From Polaribacter sp. NJDZ03 (GTDB lineage Bacteria > Bacteroidota > Bacteroidia > Flavobacteriales > Flavobacteriaceae), in NCBI RefSeq assembly GCF_019263805.1, contig NZ_CP079195.1, positions 3,831,001 through 3,895,000 of the forward strand: DNA of 64,000 bases, in the 5' to 3' direction. Of this stretch, positions 54,620 through 63,931 are shown one piece after another; position 1 is the stretch's first letter; each line of letters starts with the position of its first letter. Position numbers and translations under genes: made by a program. The notes beneath the pieces were generated by a model. It ran no database searches. It was not told the origin of the DNA and saw nothing but the letters and a program-made list of their open reading frames with translations.

Positions 54620-55348
54620 ATGAAAAAAATTACTTTATTATTACTTTTTATGAGTTCGCTAGCATTTTCTCAAAGAGTAGAACCTACCTTTAGTTGGGCA
54701 AACAAAGCAGATTATCAAGTTAACGGAGAAGAAGCAGTAACGTTTTCGCCTGGACAAGAAATTAATTTTTCTATAACGCATACGCTTGGGGCCACAAATG
54801 GCGTTGATGATACACAAAGTTTTGTCCTTTTTGGAGTTCAAGATGAAGCTGTAGCTAATTTAGATCATATAGATGGTGTATGGGCTAATAAAAGTATAGG
54901 TGATCCAGATCCTTCTTATTTTGTATACGCTATGACAGGTACTTATACAATTCCTGCAGATGCAACGTTAAGTTCTGCTAATGCAGATTTAACTTACAGA
55001 GTATTGTCTTATTTAGCATATACACCAGATGGAGGTACTGTTATTTATGGAGGTGATGGCGCAAGTGATACTCCATTAGTTTATATAAGGAGTGCCGCAG
55101 AAATAACAGCTTTGTCTACAACAGATTTTACAAAAGAAACAGCTTTAATAATGTATCCTAATCCTGTAAAAAACACAATATTTTTAAAAGGACAAAATTT
55201 GCCTGAAACATATAAAATTACAAATACTCTTGGAAAAATTGTTAAACAAGGAAATTTTGAAGGAAGTATTGATGCTTCAGCTTTAAGTACAGGAATGTAC
55301 TTTTTAGTTTATGATAATAAAACTTACACAAAGTTCTTGAAAAAATAA
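54620..55348 (+). CDS. Small secreted protein with T9SS C-terminal sorting signal, unknown function
   Basis: 242 residues. Signal peptide ending LAFSQ, a ~150-residue beta-rich domain (VEPTFSWANKADYQVNGEEA, VTFSPGQEINFSITHTLGA) that I do not recognise, and a C-terminal type A sorting domain (IMYPNPVKNTIFLKGQNLP, ALSTGMYFLVYDNK, ending TKFLKK). The sorting domain means export by the type IX system to the surface. Divergent from SusC, so it probably belongs to the same regulon; a sugar-binding role is possible. Confidence 0.85.
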   Translation: MKKITLLLLFMSSLAFSQRVEPTFSWANKADYQVNGEEAVTFSPGQEINFSITHTLGATNGVDDTQSFVLFGVQDEAVANLDHIDGVWANKSIGDPDPSYFVYAMTGTYTIPADATLSSANADLTYRVLSYLAYTPDGGTVIYGGDGASDTPLVYIRSAAEITALSTTDFTKETALIMYPNPVKNTIFLKGQNLPETYKITNTLGKIVKQGNFEGSIDASALSTGMYFLVYDNKTYTKFLKK

Positions 55349-55371
55349 GAGCTCTTAAAATTAATCTTTTT

Positions 55372-55408
55372 AATCAATTGAATTTAAGATTAAATTCAAT
55401 TGATTTTT
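55372..55408 (+). terminator. Rho-independent terminator/attenuator before GH3
   Basis: A perfect 16-bp inverted repeat (55372-55387 with 55390-55405, AATCAATTGAATTTAA and its complement) with a run of five T at its end. It lies 24 bases after the T9SS gene and 16 bases before the GH3 ATG, so it may limit read-through into GH3. Confidence 0.7.
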
Positions 55409-55423
55409 ATTTACAATAAATTT

Positions 55424-57634
55424 ATGAAAAATAGAACACTACTTACTTTAATTTCTTTTTTCTTCCTTTTTTCTTGTTCTAAAAAAGAAGTAAAGAAAGA
55501 TTTTATAGAAGATTTAATTTCAAAAATGACACTTCAAGAAAAAGCAGGACAGTTAAATTTAATTCCAACAACAGGTTTTAATAAAACTGATTCAGTTCAC
55601 CTTTGGATTAAAAAAGGATTGGTTGGTCATGTACAAAAATCGATAGGAGTTAAAAATAATTATGAACTGCAAAAAATTGCAGTAGAAAACTCAAGATTGG
55701 GTATTCCGTTGCTGTTTCAAGAAGATATAATTCATGGTTATAAAACCATAGCACCAGTTCCTTTAGCAGAAGCATCTAGTTGGGATTTGGCAGCAATTAG
55801 AAAATCGGCAGCGATTGCAGCAAGAGAAGCATCATCCGCAGGAATCCATTTAACATTTGCGCCAATGGTAGATATTGCAAGAGATCCTAGATGGGGAAGA
55901 ATTTTAGAAGGAGCAGGAGAAGATGTTTATTTAGGAAGTTTAATTGCTGCAGCTAGAGTAAAAGGATTTCAAGAATCTAATAAAGAAAATAGCAATATTC
56001 TAGCAACCGTAAAACATTTTGTTGGTTATGGAGCTTCTTTAGCTGGTAGAGATTATAATATTTTAGATTTTTCAGAAAGAGAGTTAAGAGAGACCCATTT
56101 ACCTCCTTTTAAAGCAGCAATTGATGCTGGTGTATCTAGTGTAATGACCGCATATTCTGCTTATGATGGAGTGCCTTTAGTAGCAAATAATTTTTTATTG
56201 AAAGATGTTTTAAGAGATGAACTAAAATTTAAAGGTTTAGTAATGACAGATTGGGAAACGGTTGGTAATTTAGTGAAAACAGGAATTGCGAAAAATGATA
56301 CCATTGCTACAAAAATGTCTTTATTAGCAGGGAATGATATCGATATGTCTACTAAAAAATATGTGAATTTACTTCCAGAAATGGTGAGAAAAGGAATTAT
56401 TTCTGAAGCTGTTTTAAATAATTCGGTAAGAAACGTATTGTTGTTAAAACAAAAAGCGGGTCTTTTTAAAGATCCTTATGCGTATTTTAATGAAGAACGA
56501 GAAGCTAAAGAACTTTTATCCGAAGAAAACATACAAGCAACAAAAGAGATGGCTGTAAAAAGTATGGTGCTTTTAAAAAATAAGAATAACCTTTTACCAC
56601 TTTTAAAGAAGAAACAAAGAATTGCAATTATTGGTCCTTTTGCAAAAGCACAAAAAGATTTATTAGGTTGGTGGTCTAGTCAAGGTAACCCAAATGATGT
56701 TGTTTCTATTTTTGCTGGAATTAAAAAGAGAGTTCCACAAACCTCAACTATTTCTTATGCTCAAGGTTGTATTGTAGAAGATTTTGAAATAAAAGGAGTA
56801 GAAATGATTGCTGACGCTGTAAGAGCTGCTAATAATGCGGATGTTATAGTATTAGCCTTAGGAGAAAAAGAATGGATGAGTGGAGAAGGAGGAGGTACAG
56901 CATCTTTGCTTTTACCAGGAGCGCAACAACAATTATTAGATGCAGTTGCAAAAACAGGAAAACCAATTATTACCTTAATTGTTTCTGGAAGACCTTATGT
57001 TTTAACAGATGTTGTAAAAAAATCTACCGCTGTTTTACAAGTTTGGATGCCAGGAACTACAGGTGGTACAGCAGTTGCTGAAATTTTGTTTGGAGATTAT
57101 AATCCTTCAGGGAAATTAACGGTTACTTTTCCTTTTCATCAGGGGCAAGTTCCTATTTATTATAATTATAAGAAAACCAGTCATTCTTTTAATGCAGGAC
57201 CTAAGAATAATAGATATACAACAACTCATAGAGATATTACTTCTGATCCATTATTCCCTTTTGGTTTTGGATTAAGTTACAATAGTTATTCTTACAAAAA
57301 TTTAAAGCTTGATAAAACTACAATGAATAAAAATGATAGTATAAAAGTTTCTGTTGATGTTACTAATAAAGGAAAATACAACGGAAGAGAAATTGTACAA
57401 TTATATATTCATGATAAAGTTTGTTCGGTAACAAGACCAGTAAAAGAATTAAAAGACTTCTTAAGTTTAGAACTTAAACCAAATGAAACGAAAACGGCTA
57501 CTTTTTATATTACCTCAGATAAATTAAGGTTTATAGGTCTTGATTATAAAACAACAATTGAAGAAGGAGCGTTTGAAGTTTTTGTTGGTAAGAATTCTTC
57601 TGATACTTCTAAACTAGACTTTTGGTTAGAATAA
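55424..57634 (+). CDS. GH3 beta-glucosidase (BglX-like), lipoprotein
   Basis: 736 residues from ATG 55424 (MKNRTLLTLISFFFLFSC, lipobox Cys18); an upstream TTG at 55400 would spoil the signal. Three domains: barrel with VDIARDPRWGRILEGAGEDV and the nucleophile Asp in GLVMTDWETV (D276), the alpha/beta sandwich with IAIIGPFAKAQKDLLGWW, and a C-terminal fibronectin-III-like domain (VDVTNKGKYNGREIVQLYIH). It hydrolyses terminal beta-glucose, consistent with breakdown of beta-glucan oligosaccharides imported by the adjacent SusCD; beta-xylosidase activity is an alternative. Confidence 0.93.
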   Translation: MKNRTLLTLISFFFLFSCSKKEVKKDFIEDLISKMTLQEKAGQLNLIPTTGFNKTDSVHLWIKKGLVGHVQKSIGVKNNYELQKIAVENSRLGIPLLFQEDIIHGYKTIAPVPLAEASSWDLAAIRKSAAIAAREASSAGIHLTFAPMVDIARDPRWGRILEGAGEDVYLGSLIAAARVKGFQESNKENSNILATVKHFVGYGASLAGRDYNILDFSERELRETHLPPFKAAIDAGVSSVMTAYSAYDGVPLVANNFLLKDVLRDELKFKGLVMTDWETVGNLVKTGIAKNDTIATKMSLLAGNDIDMSTKKYVNLLPEMVRKGIISEAVLNNSVRNVLLLKQKAGLFKDPYAYFNEEREAKELLSEENIQATKEMAVKSMVLLKNKNNLLPLLKKKQRIAIIGPFAKAQKDLLGWWSSQGNPNDVVSIFAGIKKRVPQTSTISYAQGCIVEDFEIKGVEMIADAVRAANNADVIVLALGEKEWMSGEGGGTASLLLPGAQQQLLDAVAKTGKPIITLIVSGRPYVLTDVVKKSTAVLQVWMPGTTGGTAVAEILFGDYNPSGKLTVTFPFHQGQVPIYYNYKKTSHSFNAGPKNNRYTTTHRDITSDPLFPFGFGLSYNSYSYKNLKLDKTTMNKNDSIKVSVDVTNKGKYNGREIVQLYIHDKVCSVTRPVKELKDFLSLELKPNETKTATFYITSDKLRFIGLDYKTTIEEGAFEVFVGKNSSDTSKLDFWLE

Positions 57635-57655
57635 AGATTTAAATTATGTAAAGGT

Positions 57656-57691
57656 AAAAAGTCTCAACTTATAGAATAAGTTGAGACTTTT
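57656..57691. terminator. Bidirectional Rho-independent terminator after GH3
   Basis: A perfect 12-bp stem (GTCTCAACTTAT at 57661-57672 with ATAAGTTGAGAC at 57676-57687), a 3-base loop, flanked by AAAAA and TTTT. Confidence 0.85.
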
Positions 57692-57704
57692 AAATTTAGC
57701 ATCC

Positions 57705-57815
57705 TTAATACATTAAAACCCAGTTTCTAGCGCTTCCATACTTGCAGCTTGCTTGTATAAGAACATCTTCTTTATCACCACCATTATCTTCCATGTCAGC
57801 AATACTAGTTTGTAA
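57705..57815 (-). pseudogene. Possible C-terminal coding remnant
   Basis: A 36-codon minus-strand frame with no start, reading IADMEDNGGDKEDVLIQASC then KYGSARNWVLMY and a stop. It looks like the end of a lost protein; I cannot assign a family. The rest of 57692-57939 holds nothing I can support. Confidence 0.3.
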
Positions 57816-57939
57816 TTATAGAGACATTCCTATTAAGAAGAATAATCCCCGAAAAAGTAATTTGTTTTTAATTTTGTTGTTTTAGTTAATAATTGAGTTA
57901 TTTTTTTTCATAGCAATTATTAAACAGAATTGTATCTAT

Positions 57940-60900
57940 TTATTTTTTTATAAATTTTCCTGTTTTGTTATTGTTTTTTAAGTAGTAGATTCCAGGAGCA
58001 AGATTATTAATATCAATTCTACCAGAATTGTCTGATTTTAATTTTAAAACTTCTCTTCCTTGAATATCAATTATTTTAAAAAAAGTATTACTTAAATCAG
58101 GATTCACAAATAAATGGGTGTTTGCAGGGTTTGGATATAAAAGCAAGCCATTTTTGTTAATATCAATAACATTTAAAGAGCCTTCTACAATATTTATATT
58201 AAGTGCTTGCAGGGTTATATGTTTGTCTCCATCACTTGAGTAAAAAGTTATCCATAACCAATAGAAATCTCCACTTGGTAAATCTGCAGTTGGTATTGCG
58301 TTTTCTAAAGAAATAGTTGCTGTAGAGGTTCCTGATTCAGTATCTAATGCAGAAGCATCTACTACTAAATAATCATTTTGAGGAACCCAACCAGCATTTA
58401 GGTGTCTTAACCAATATTTAATTCCACCATATTCTTTAGCAATAACTTTATGGCCAGAGCCTGCATGGTAATTTGTGGTTATCACTAAATCACCTCCAGT
58501 ACTAAATGCAGTTGTTGTGTATTTGGATGCATCATCAAAAGTTAAAGAAGCAGTTACGCTTTCTGTAACTGTAATTATTGATGTATCGGTTTTGGCTCCA
58601 TCTGTTGTAGTTGCTGTTATTGTAACAGTACCACTTGCAACACCGGTAACCTGTCCGTTTGAATTAACAGTTGCAATAACATCGTTAGAACTAGACCAAG
58701 TTATTGTTAAATCGTCTGCATTTGCTGGAGTAATTTCTGATGTAAGTGTTATTTTTTGTCCACCAACTATATCCGCAGTTTCTGGAGTTATTGTTATAGA
58801 TGCAATATTAATTCCATACCAAGCAACTACATTTATAGTAGCAGAACCAGAAATGGTATTTGCAGGAATAGAAGTTGCCGTAATTGTAACTGTACCTTCC
58901 AGTACTCCTGTTACATTACCTTCATTATCTACAGTTGCAATTGTTTCATCACTAGAAGACCAAGTAACATCTTGACTTGCATTTACTGGTAAGAAAGCTA
59001 ATGATAAACCTTCATCTTCACCAACTCTTACTTCTAATGGGTTAGGTGTTATTGTAATATCTGTTGGATCTACAGTATTAGTATCTATTATTTTATTAAC
59101 GCCTTCATCAAGAATGGTTAACATTTCACCATCTCTCCATCTTACTTCTACTTTAACAATATGATTTTCTTGTCCTAAGCCAAAATGCGCAATGTTTAAT
59201 AAACTTTGTGAATGTGCTTCACCAGCAGAACCAACTCTTCTTTTAAAAACTTTGTTATCTGTTGTTACCGTAATTTCTGCACCTAATGGATCTACATTAG
59301 AATTTGGAGCATAACCAACATTTACAGTTACATAATTGTTGCTATTAGACATATTATTTTTATACATATGCCAAAGACCATATTCATCATCACCATTTAG
59401 AATGTCTAACTTTCCATCTTGATTATAATCAAAAGCTTGCCCCATATCTCCATGACTAGAAGCACCTCTGTTATTTGCAGTATGAGAAGTTGTAATTTCA
59501 AATTTACCTTGTCCTGTATTTAGTAACATGTAATCTGAAACTCTATTTGTTAAATACCCAAACCGATACACATATAAGTCTTCAAAACTATCATTATTAA
59601 AATCTCCTTTAGTTACACCCCAATGATTTCCTCCCTTAGGGATATTCCAAGCATCAGAAACATTGGTATAAGTCTGATTGTTATTCATTAATAGTACATC
59701 TTGGTAGTTTCTGTTGTTTGGTATCCAACCAGTTGGTGTAAATTCTGTTACATCATCAATTCTAGCATGAATAGACCAAAATATATCTGCATTACGAACA
59801 AATTCCATTTTCCAAACACCATTTCCTGTATGACCAATGTAGAAACCGTTTTCCGTTCTTGCAGTTGGCCAACCATCTGCAGCAGCTTGTGTTATTTCTA
59901 AAGTAGTTGTTTTATCCGCTATGGTGTTTTCTTGCTTTGCGCTTCCTAGAAACACAGGATAACCGTCCGCATAAGCATTTCTCGTTACAAATTCGAAACC
60001 AGAAAGTGTAATTGAGTTGTCTGCTTTTACTTCAAAAGGTAAAGTTCCTTGGCTACCAGATACTCTCATATCTAACCTTTTTATTTGTGGTAAAAAGTCG
60101 GTAGCATTATTATCTGCAATTCCAAAATAGCCTTGCCCTTTCGCTAAATATAAATCTAAATCTCCATCATTATCTATGTCAATATCTGTCATAGATGTAA
60201 TAGAATAACTACCAACTAAATCGGCTGGTAACCATGCTGTAGAAACATCCGTGAATGTGAAATCTCCATTTCCTTTCCAAATTGATAGTGGAGAGAAAAT
60301 TACAATATCATCTATATGATCATTATCTAAATCTGTCAATAAAATTCTTTCTCCATTTGCATCTTCAACACCTGCAACGTTTATAGTTTCAAAAGTTCCA
60401 TCGCCTTTGTTTCTATAGAAAATGTGTTGTTCCCCATTATCCCCATTTATTCCTTCAGCATTTATAAGTACTAAATCTAAGTCTCCATCAGAATCTAAAT
60501 CTGCCCATCTAGGAGAACGACCTCTTGCTCCTTTTGTAATTCCTACAGCTGCATCACTTCTTTCTAAAGTACCATTATTGTTTTTGTAGAACACAGGAGG
60601 GGTAGGAGCGGATCCATTTCCACCACCTAAGGTGATCAGTAAGTCTAAGTCTCCATCATTATCGTAGTCTGCAGCTGCAGAACCATGTAAATCCATTAAT
60701 GTCCAAAGAGATAAATCTGTAGCGTTTTTTGTAAATGTTCCGTCACCATCATTCCAATACAATTTACTTGGTGAATCATTATGGTTATTTAAGATTAAAT
60801 CATAATCACCATCATTATCCATATCTGCAATTGTTGGACCTGCGTATTTTAAACTTGGTTCATCTATAATTCCTGCAGCAGCAGTTTCATCTGAATATTC

Positions 60901-61821
60901 AGGAATTACTACATTAGAAACATCTGTTAAACTAAAACTATCTATTATTAAATCACTTCCTGTAGCTGCTAACTTTAATTCTGTTGCACCTGTTACAGAA
61001 AATTTTACAATACTATTTAAAGAAAAAGTGCCAGATCCTGAAACATCTATATTATCAGCAATAATTTTACCATCTGCATATAAAGAGAAATTTGCATAAC
61101 TAGTAGCTGAGGTTAATTGAACGTCTAATCTTTTATATAAGCTACCAGAAACTATATAATTTGTTGTGATAGGAGTTAATGTTTGCAAAGTTGCAGGAAC
61201 TGTTAAAATATCTGCAACAACAGGAGTTACTGTTGATGTTGGAGTCATTGCTATTTCATCTACAAAATAAACATCGTCAGCACCAACTGTACCTTCGTTA
61301 AAATGAATTCTTATATTAGATATCCATCCTCCAGCATTATTTATTACTGCGTCTGTATCATTACCAGAGAAATCAAACTCTACTTCTGTCCAAGTATTTA
61401 ATGTTGTTGAAAAACTTTTAGTAATTTCAAAATGATTTACATTTCCATTTCCTAAATGTAAAGTGATATCAAAATCTGTTTGATTTTGAGAATATACCAT
61501 GAATTTAAAAAACTTATTTGCAGATAAAGCAAACCCTGTTTTTGTGGTATTTCCATTAAAAGCAAGCTGTAATGAGTTGTTTTTATTTGAACTAGCAGTT
61601 TCTGTATACTTAACAGAGTTCATTGTTGTATTAATGCCAGTGTTTTTAGGATTAACGACTAAAGAAATTAAAGGTACGTTTGGGTCTGTAAGCCATTCTG
61701 CTGCAGCGTCACAATCTGGTTTAGGATTATTAATATCATCAGTTTCAAAATCTGAAATTGATGTTTGTGCGATTAGACTTGATGTAAATGCAATAATAAT
61801 TATAAGTAGTAATTTTTTCAT
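57940..61821 (-). CDS. Giant FG-GAP/ASPIC-UnbV protein with BIG2 domains and T9SS sorting signal
   Basis: 1293 residues from ATG 61821 (MKKLLLIIIIAFTSSLIAQ, signal peptide). N-terminal ~200 residues resemble a carbohydrate-binding sandwich (SDFETDD; WTEVEFDFSGND). Then FG-GAP/VCBS repeats with Ca-binding loops: DMDNDGDYDLIL, DYDNDGDLDLLI, DLDSDGDLDLVL, DIDNDGDLDLYL, DYNQDGKLDILN. An ASPIC/UnbV domain follows (GYAPNSNVDPLGAEITVTTD), two BIG2 Ig-like domains (VTWSSSDETIATVDNEGNVT; ITWSSSNDVIATVNSNGQVT), another beta domain and a type A sorting domain ending KTGKFIKK. A cell-surface or secreted glycan-binding/adhesive protein; no hydrolase motif seen. Confidence 0.9.
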   Translation of the reverse strand: MKKLLLIIIIAFTSSLIAQTSISDFETDDINNPKPDCDAAAEWLTDPNVPLISLVVNPKNTGINTTMNSVKYTETASSNKNNSLQLAFNGNTTKTGFALSANKFFKFMVYSQNQTDFDITLHLGNGNVNHFEITKSFSTTLNTWTEVEFDFSGNDTDAVINNAGGWISNIRIHFNEGTVGADDVYFVDEIAMTPTSTVTPVVADILTVPATLQTLTPITTNYIVSGSLYKRLDVQLTSATSYANFSLYADGKIIADNIDVSGSGTFSLNSIVKFSVTGATELKLAATGSDLIIDSFSLTDVSNVVIPEYSDETAAAGIIDEPSLKYAGPTIADMDNDGDYDLILNNHNDSPSKLYWNDGDGTFTKNATDLSLWTLMDLHGSAAADYDNDGDLDLLITLGGGNGSAPTPPVFYKNNNGTLERSDAAVGITKGARGRSPRWADLDSDGDLDLVLINAEGINGDNGEQHIFYRNKGDGTFETINVAGVEDANGERILLTDLDNDHIDDIVIFSPLSIWKGNGDFTFTDVSTAWLPADLVGSYSITSMTDIDIDNDGDLDLYLAKGQGYFGIADNNATDFLPQIKRLDMRVSGSQGTLPFEVKADNSITLSGFEFVTRNAYADGYPVFLGSAKQENTIADKTTTLEITQAAADGWPTARTENGFYIGHTGNGVWKMEFVRNADIFWSIHARIDDVTEFTPTGWIPNNRNYQDVLLMNNNQTYTNVSDAWNIPKGGNHWGVTKGDFNNDSFEDLYVYRFGYLTNRVSDYMLLNTGQGKFEITTSHTANNRGASSHGDMGQAFDYNQDGKLDILNGDDEYGLWHMYKNNMSNSNNYVTVNVGYAPNSNVDPLGAEITVTTDNKVFKRRVGSAGEAHSQSLLNIAHFGLGQENHIVKVEVRWRDGEMLTILDEGVNKIIDTNTVDPTDITITPNPLEVRVGEDEGLSLAFLPVNASQDVTWSSSDETIATVDNEGNVTGVLEGTVTITATSIPANTISGSATINVVAWYGINIASITITPETADIVGGQKITLTSEITPANADDLTITWSSSNDVIATVNSNGQVTGVASGTVTITATTTDGAKTDTSIITVTESVTASLTFDDASKYTTTAFSTGGDLVITTNYHAGSGHKVIAKEYGGIKYWLRHLNAGWVPQNDYLVVDASALDTESGTSTATISLENAIPTADLPSGDFYWLWITFYSSDGDKHITLQALNINIVEGSLNVIDINKNGLLLYPNPANTHLFVNPDLSNTFFKIIDIQGREVLKLKSDNSGRIDINNLAPGIYYLKNNNKTGKFIKK

Positions 61822-61853
61822 AAAAAGTATTTTGATGCGGCAAAATACTTTTT
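61822..61853 (-). promoter_or_regulatory. Perfect inverted repeat directly before the giant-protein start codon
   Basis: AAAAAGTATTTTG (61822-61834) and CAAAATACTTTTT (61841-61853) form a 13-bp perfect repeat with a 6-base spacer, ending next to the ATG (complement at 61819-61821). In the mRNA it would fold over the ribosome-binding region, so it could be a translational switch or an operator. Confidence 0.5.
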
Positions 61854-61920
61854 TAGAGAAATATACTTGCGGCTGTGAACTCGTCAATAACTAAGTATAT
61901 TGTAAATTAAGTGAATAATC

Positions 61921-61943
61921 AACTTGACAAAAACTTGACAATT
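61921..61943 (+). promoter_or_regulatory. ACTTGACA-type box, tandem direct repeat at 11-bp period
   Basis: Two ACTTGACAA copies starting at 61922 and 61933, exactly 11 bases apart, in the divergent control region between the giant T9SS gene and the LuxR-type regulator. Confidence 0.5.
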
Positions 61944-62009
61944 AGAATGAAAAACATTAAAAACACTAGGTTTTAGGCTCTTTATTTTTAAAAATTAAAA
62001 AGTCAGTAA

Positions 62010-62040
62010 TAACTTATTGTTTTTTTAAAACAATAAGTTA
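62010..62040. repeat. 14-bp perfect inverted repeat upstream of the LuxR-type regulator
   Basis: TAACTTATTGTTTT (62010-62023) and AAAACAATAAGTTA (62027-62040) with a 3-base spacer, 60 bases before the regulator ATG. It lacks a following T run on the plus strand; more likely an operator or cruciform than a terminator. Confidence 0.55.
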
Positions 62041-62099
62041 CCTTTAGCTTGATAAAAGTATTTTTTGACTAAACCTTTTTTACATTTTACATTGATTTT

Positions 62100-63725
62100 A
62101 TGAATTTAAAACCTCTTTTTCTTCTATTAATTAGTATTGTTGTTTTATTAAAACCTATTGATTTTTATGCGCAAGAGGAATCAAAAATAGCTAAGAAAAT
62201 ATATAATAAAGCATTTAGTTTAAAGAATTCTAATCCAGATAGTTCTGTTGTTTTGTTCGAGAAAAGTTACTCGCTTTATTTACAATCTAAAGATACCTTA
62301 AATGCTATACAAGCATTATTTCAAGAAGGTTTTGTTTTTGAAACGAGTGCTAAATATGCCAAGTCATATGATGTACTTTGGAAAGCATTATTGTTAATGG
62401 ATAATATTGAAAATAATGGAGTAAAATCTGTTATTTATCATCGGTTAGGAAGGGTTTATAGTTATTATAAAAGAGAAGATAAAGCAATTGAGTTTTTAAC
62501 AAAGGCATTAGGGTTACAGAAAAAAATGTTAGATTCTCGTGGTCTTAAAAACAAAGCAAGGTTAGTTTCATATTATTATTCTATTGCAGCTACCTACAGA
62601 GAGTTGAATAAGCCAGATTTAGCAAAAAAATATTTAGACTCAAGTTATCTCTATTATAGAGCAAAAGAATCTTTGACACCAAAATCTTATTTAGATTTTG
62701 AAAAAGCAATTCTGCTTACTAAAGAGCACAAAGAAAAAGAAGCTCTTAAGATAATGGAAGACATCTACCCTTGGTTTAATACGAATACACCATCTTATAT
62801 GGTGCTTGTTTACAAGTATTGGGGAGATGCTTATAAGGGTTTAGGTGACGTTGATAAGAGCGAAAAATACTATTTAAAAGCATTAAAGGTTTCAGAAGAA
62901 TATAAAAGTCATATAGATTTTACACCTTTAGTATATGAGAAATTATCCGACGTATTTTTATTAAAAAATAATTATCAAAAAGCTTTTAAAAACTTAAAAA
63001 AAGCTAAAGAGCTAGATCGTATTTTTTTTGATAGTAGAAGTAAGGAAAATCAGTCTTTATTAGAAATAAAAGATGATTACAGGTTAGAGAAAGAAAGACA
63101 AGAAAAAATAATTAAAGAACAGTATCTTAAGCATTTAGAGCAAGAGGATCAAATCATTAAGCTGCAAAGAATTATTCTTATCGGTTCTTTAATATTCTTA
63201 CTTGTATTAGGTTTCTTCTTTTTTAAACATTTAAGAGCAAAACATCATGCAGAAAAAGAATTAATAAGAAAAACAAAAGAATTAGAAATAGAAAAAACCA
63301 AAGAACTATTGTCTCTAAAAAACAAAGAACTAGCTACTTCTGCATTACAATTGATAGAGAAAGATGAGTTCTTAAAAGAATTGAAAACAAGAGTTAGAGA
63401 AGGTGGCGATAAAGTAAAAATTCATGAAATAAATAAAGTTTTAAGGTCTGTCTCTGTCAATAATAATAAAAACTGGGATGATTTTAAGATGCGTTTTATA
63501 GATGTAAATAAAGAATTCTATGATGTTATTTTTGCTAAATTCCCTAAATTAAGTCAAGGAGATCAAAAAATTTGCGCTTTAATTAAATTAAACTTTTCTA
63601 GTAAAGATATGGCAAGATTACTTGGTATTTCTGTAGAATCAGTGCATACAGTAAGACATAGAATACGTAAAAAAATGAGCCTAGAAAGAAATGTTAATTT
63701 AGAAGAATACATTAATTCTCTATAG
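62100..63725 (+). CDS. TPR-transmembrane-LuxR-type transcriptional regulator
   Basis: 541 residues. Signal-like N-terminus ending FYAQ; tetratricopeptide-type repeats from ~30 to 320 (YHRLGRVYSYYKREDKAIEF; YWGDAYKGLGDVDKSEKYYL); a single transmembrane helix at ~358-378 (IILIGSLIFLLVLGFFFF); a coiled coil; and a C-terminal LuxR-like helix-turn-helix (LSQGDQKICALIKLNFSSKD, MARLLGISVESVHTVRHRIR). TPRs would lie outside and HTH inside the inner membrane. Its position next to SusCD/GH3/T9SS genes sharing ACTTGACA boxes makes it the likely regulator of region 4; ligand unknown. Confidence 0.88.
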   Translation: MNLKPLFLLLISIVVLLKPIDFYAQEESKIAKKIYNKAFSLKNSNPDSSVVLFEKSYSLYLQSKDTLNAIQALFQEGFVFETSAKYAKSYDVLWKALLLMDNIENNGVKSVIYHRLGRVYSYYKREDKAIEFLTKALGLQKKMLDSRGLKNKARLVSYYYSIAATYRELNKPDLAKKYLDSSYLYYRAKESLTPKSYLDFEKAILLTKEHKEKEALKIMEDIYPWFNTNTPSYMVLVYKYWGDAYKGLGDVDKSEKYYLKALKVSEEYKSHIDFTPLVYEKLSDVFLLKNNYQKAFKNLKKAKELDRIFFDSRSKENQSLLEIKDDYRLEKERQEKIIKEQYLKHLEQEDQIIKLQRIILIGSLIFLLVLGFFFFKHLRAKHHAEKELIRKTKELEIEKTKELLSLKNKELATSALQLIEKDEFLKELKTRVREGGDKVKIHEINKVLRSVSVNNNKNWDDFKMRFIDVNKEFYDVIFAKFPKLSQGDQKICALIKLNFSSKDMARLLGISVESVHTVRHRIRKKMSLERNVNLEEYINSL

Positions 63726-63743
63726 AATATAGGCTTTTACCAA

Positions 63744-63787
63744 ACTGAACAACTTGACAATTACATTTAGTAAAGTTTTTGTCAAGT
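63744..63787 (+). promoter_or_regulatory. ACTTGACA-type boxes upstream of the last gene
   Basis: ACTGAACA at 63744 and ACTTGACA at 63752 on the plus strand, and TTGTCAAGT (the complement orientation) at 63779-63787. They lie between the regulator stop and the start of the gene at 63932, as in the other control regions of this locus. Confidence 0.45.
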
Positions 63788-63931
63788 CTCTTTTCATTTA
63801 TTTCCAAACTGTTTCATATACTTTTAACCTAAGAATAATTTTCTTGGGTTGAATTCGTATTTGTAAAAACCAAATTCATTTTAAAGAAGATTATTCTCTT
63901 AACAAAAGATAATAATTTAAAATTCAATAAG

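Noticed and set aside
58475..58975. Val/Thr-rich plus-strand frame opposite the BIG2 domains
   Set aside because: Generated by the repeated codon pattern of BIG2 on the other strand; no signal peptide or ribosome site.
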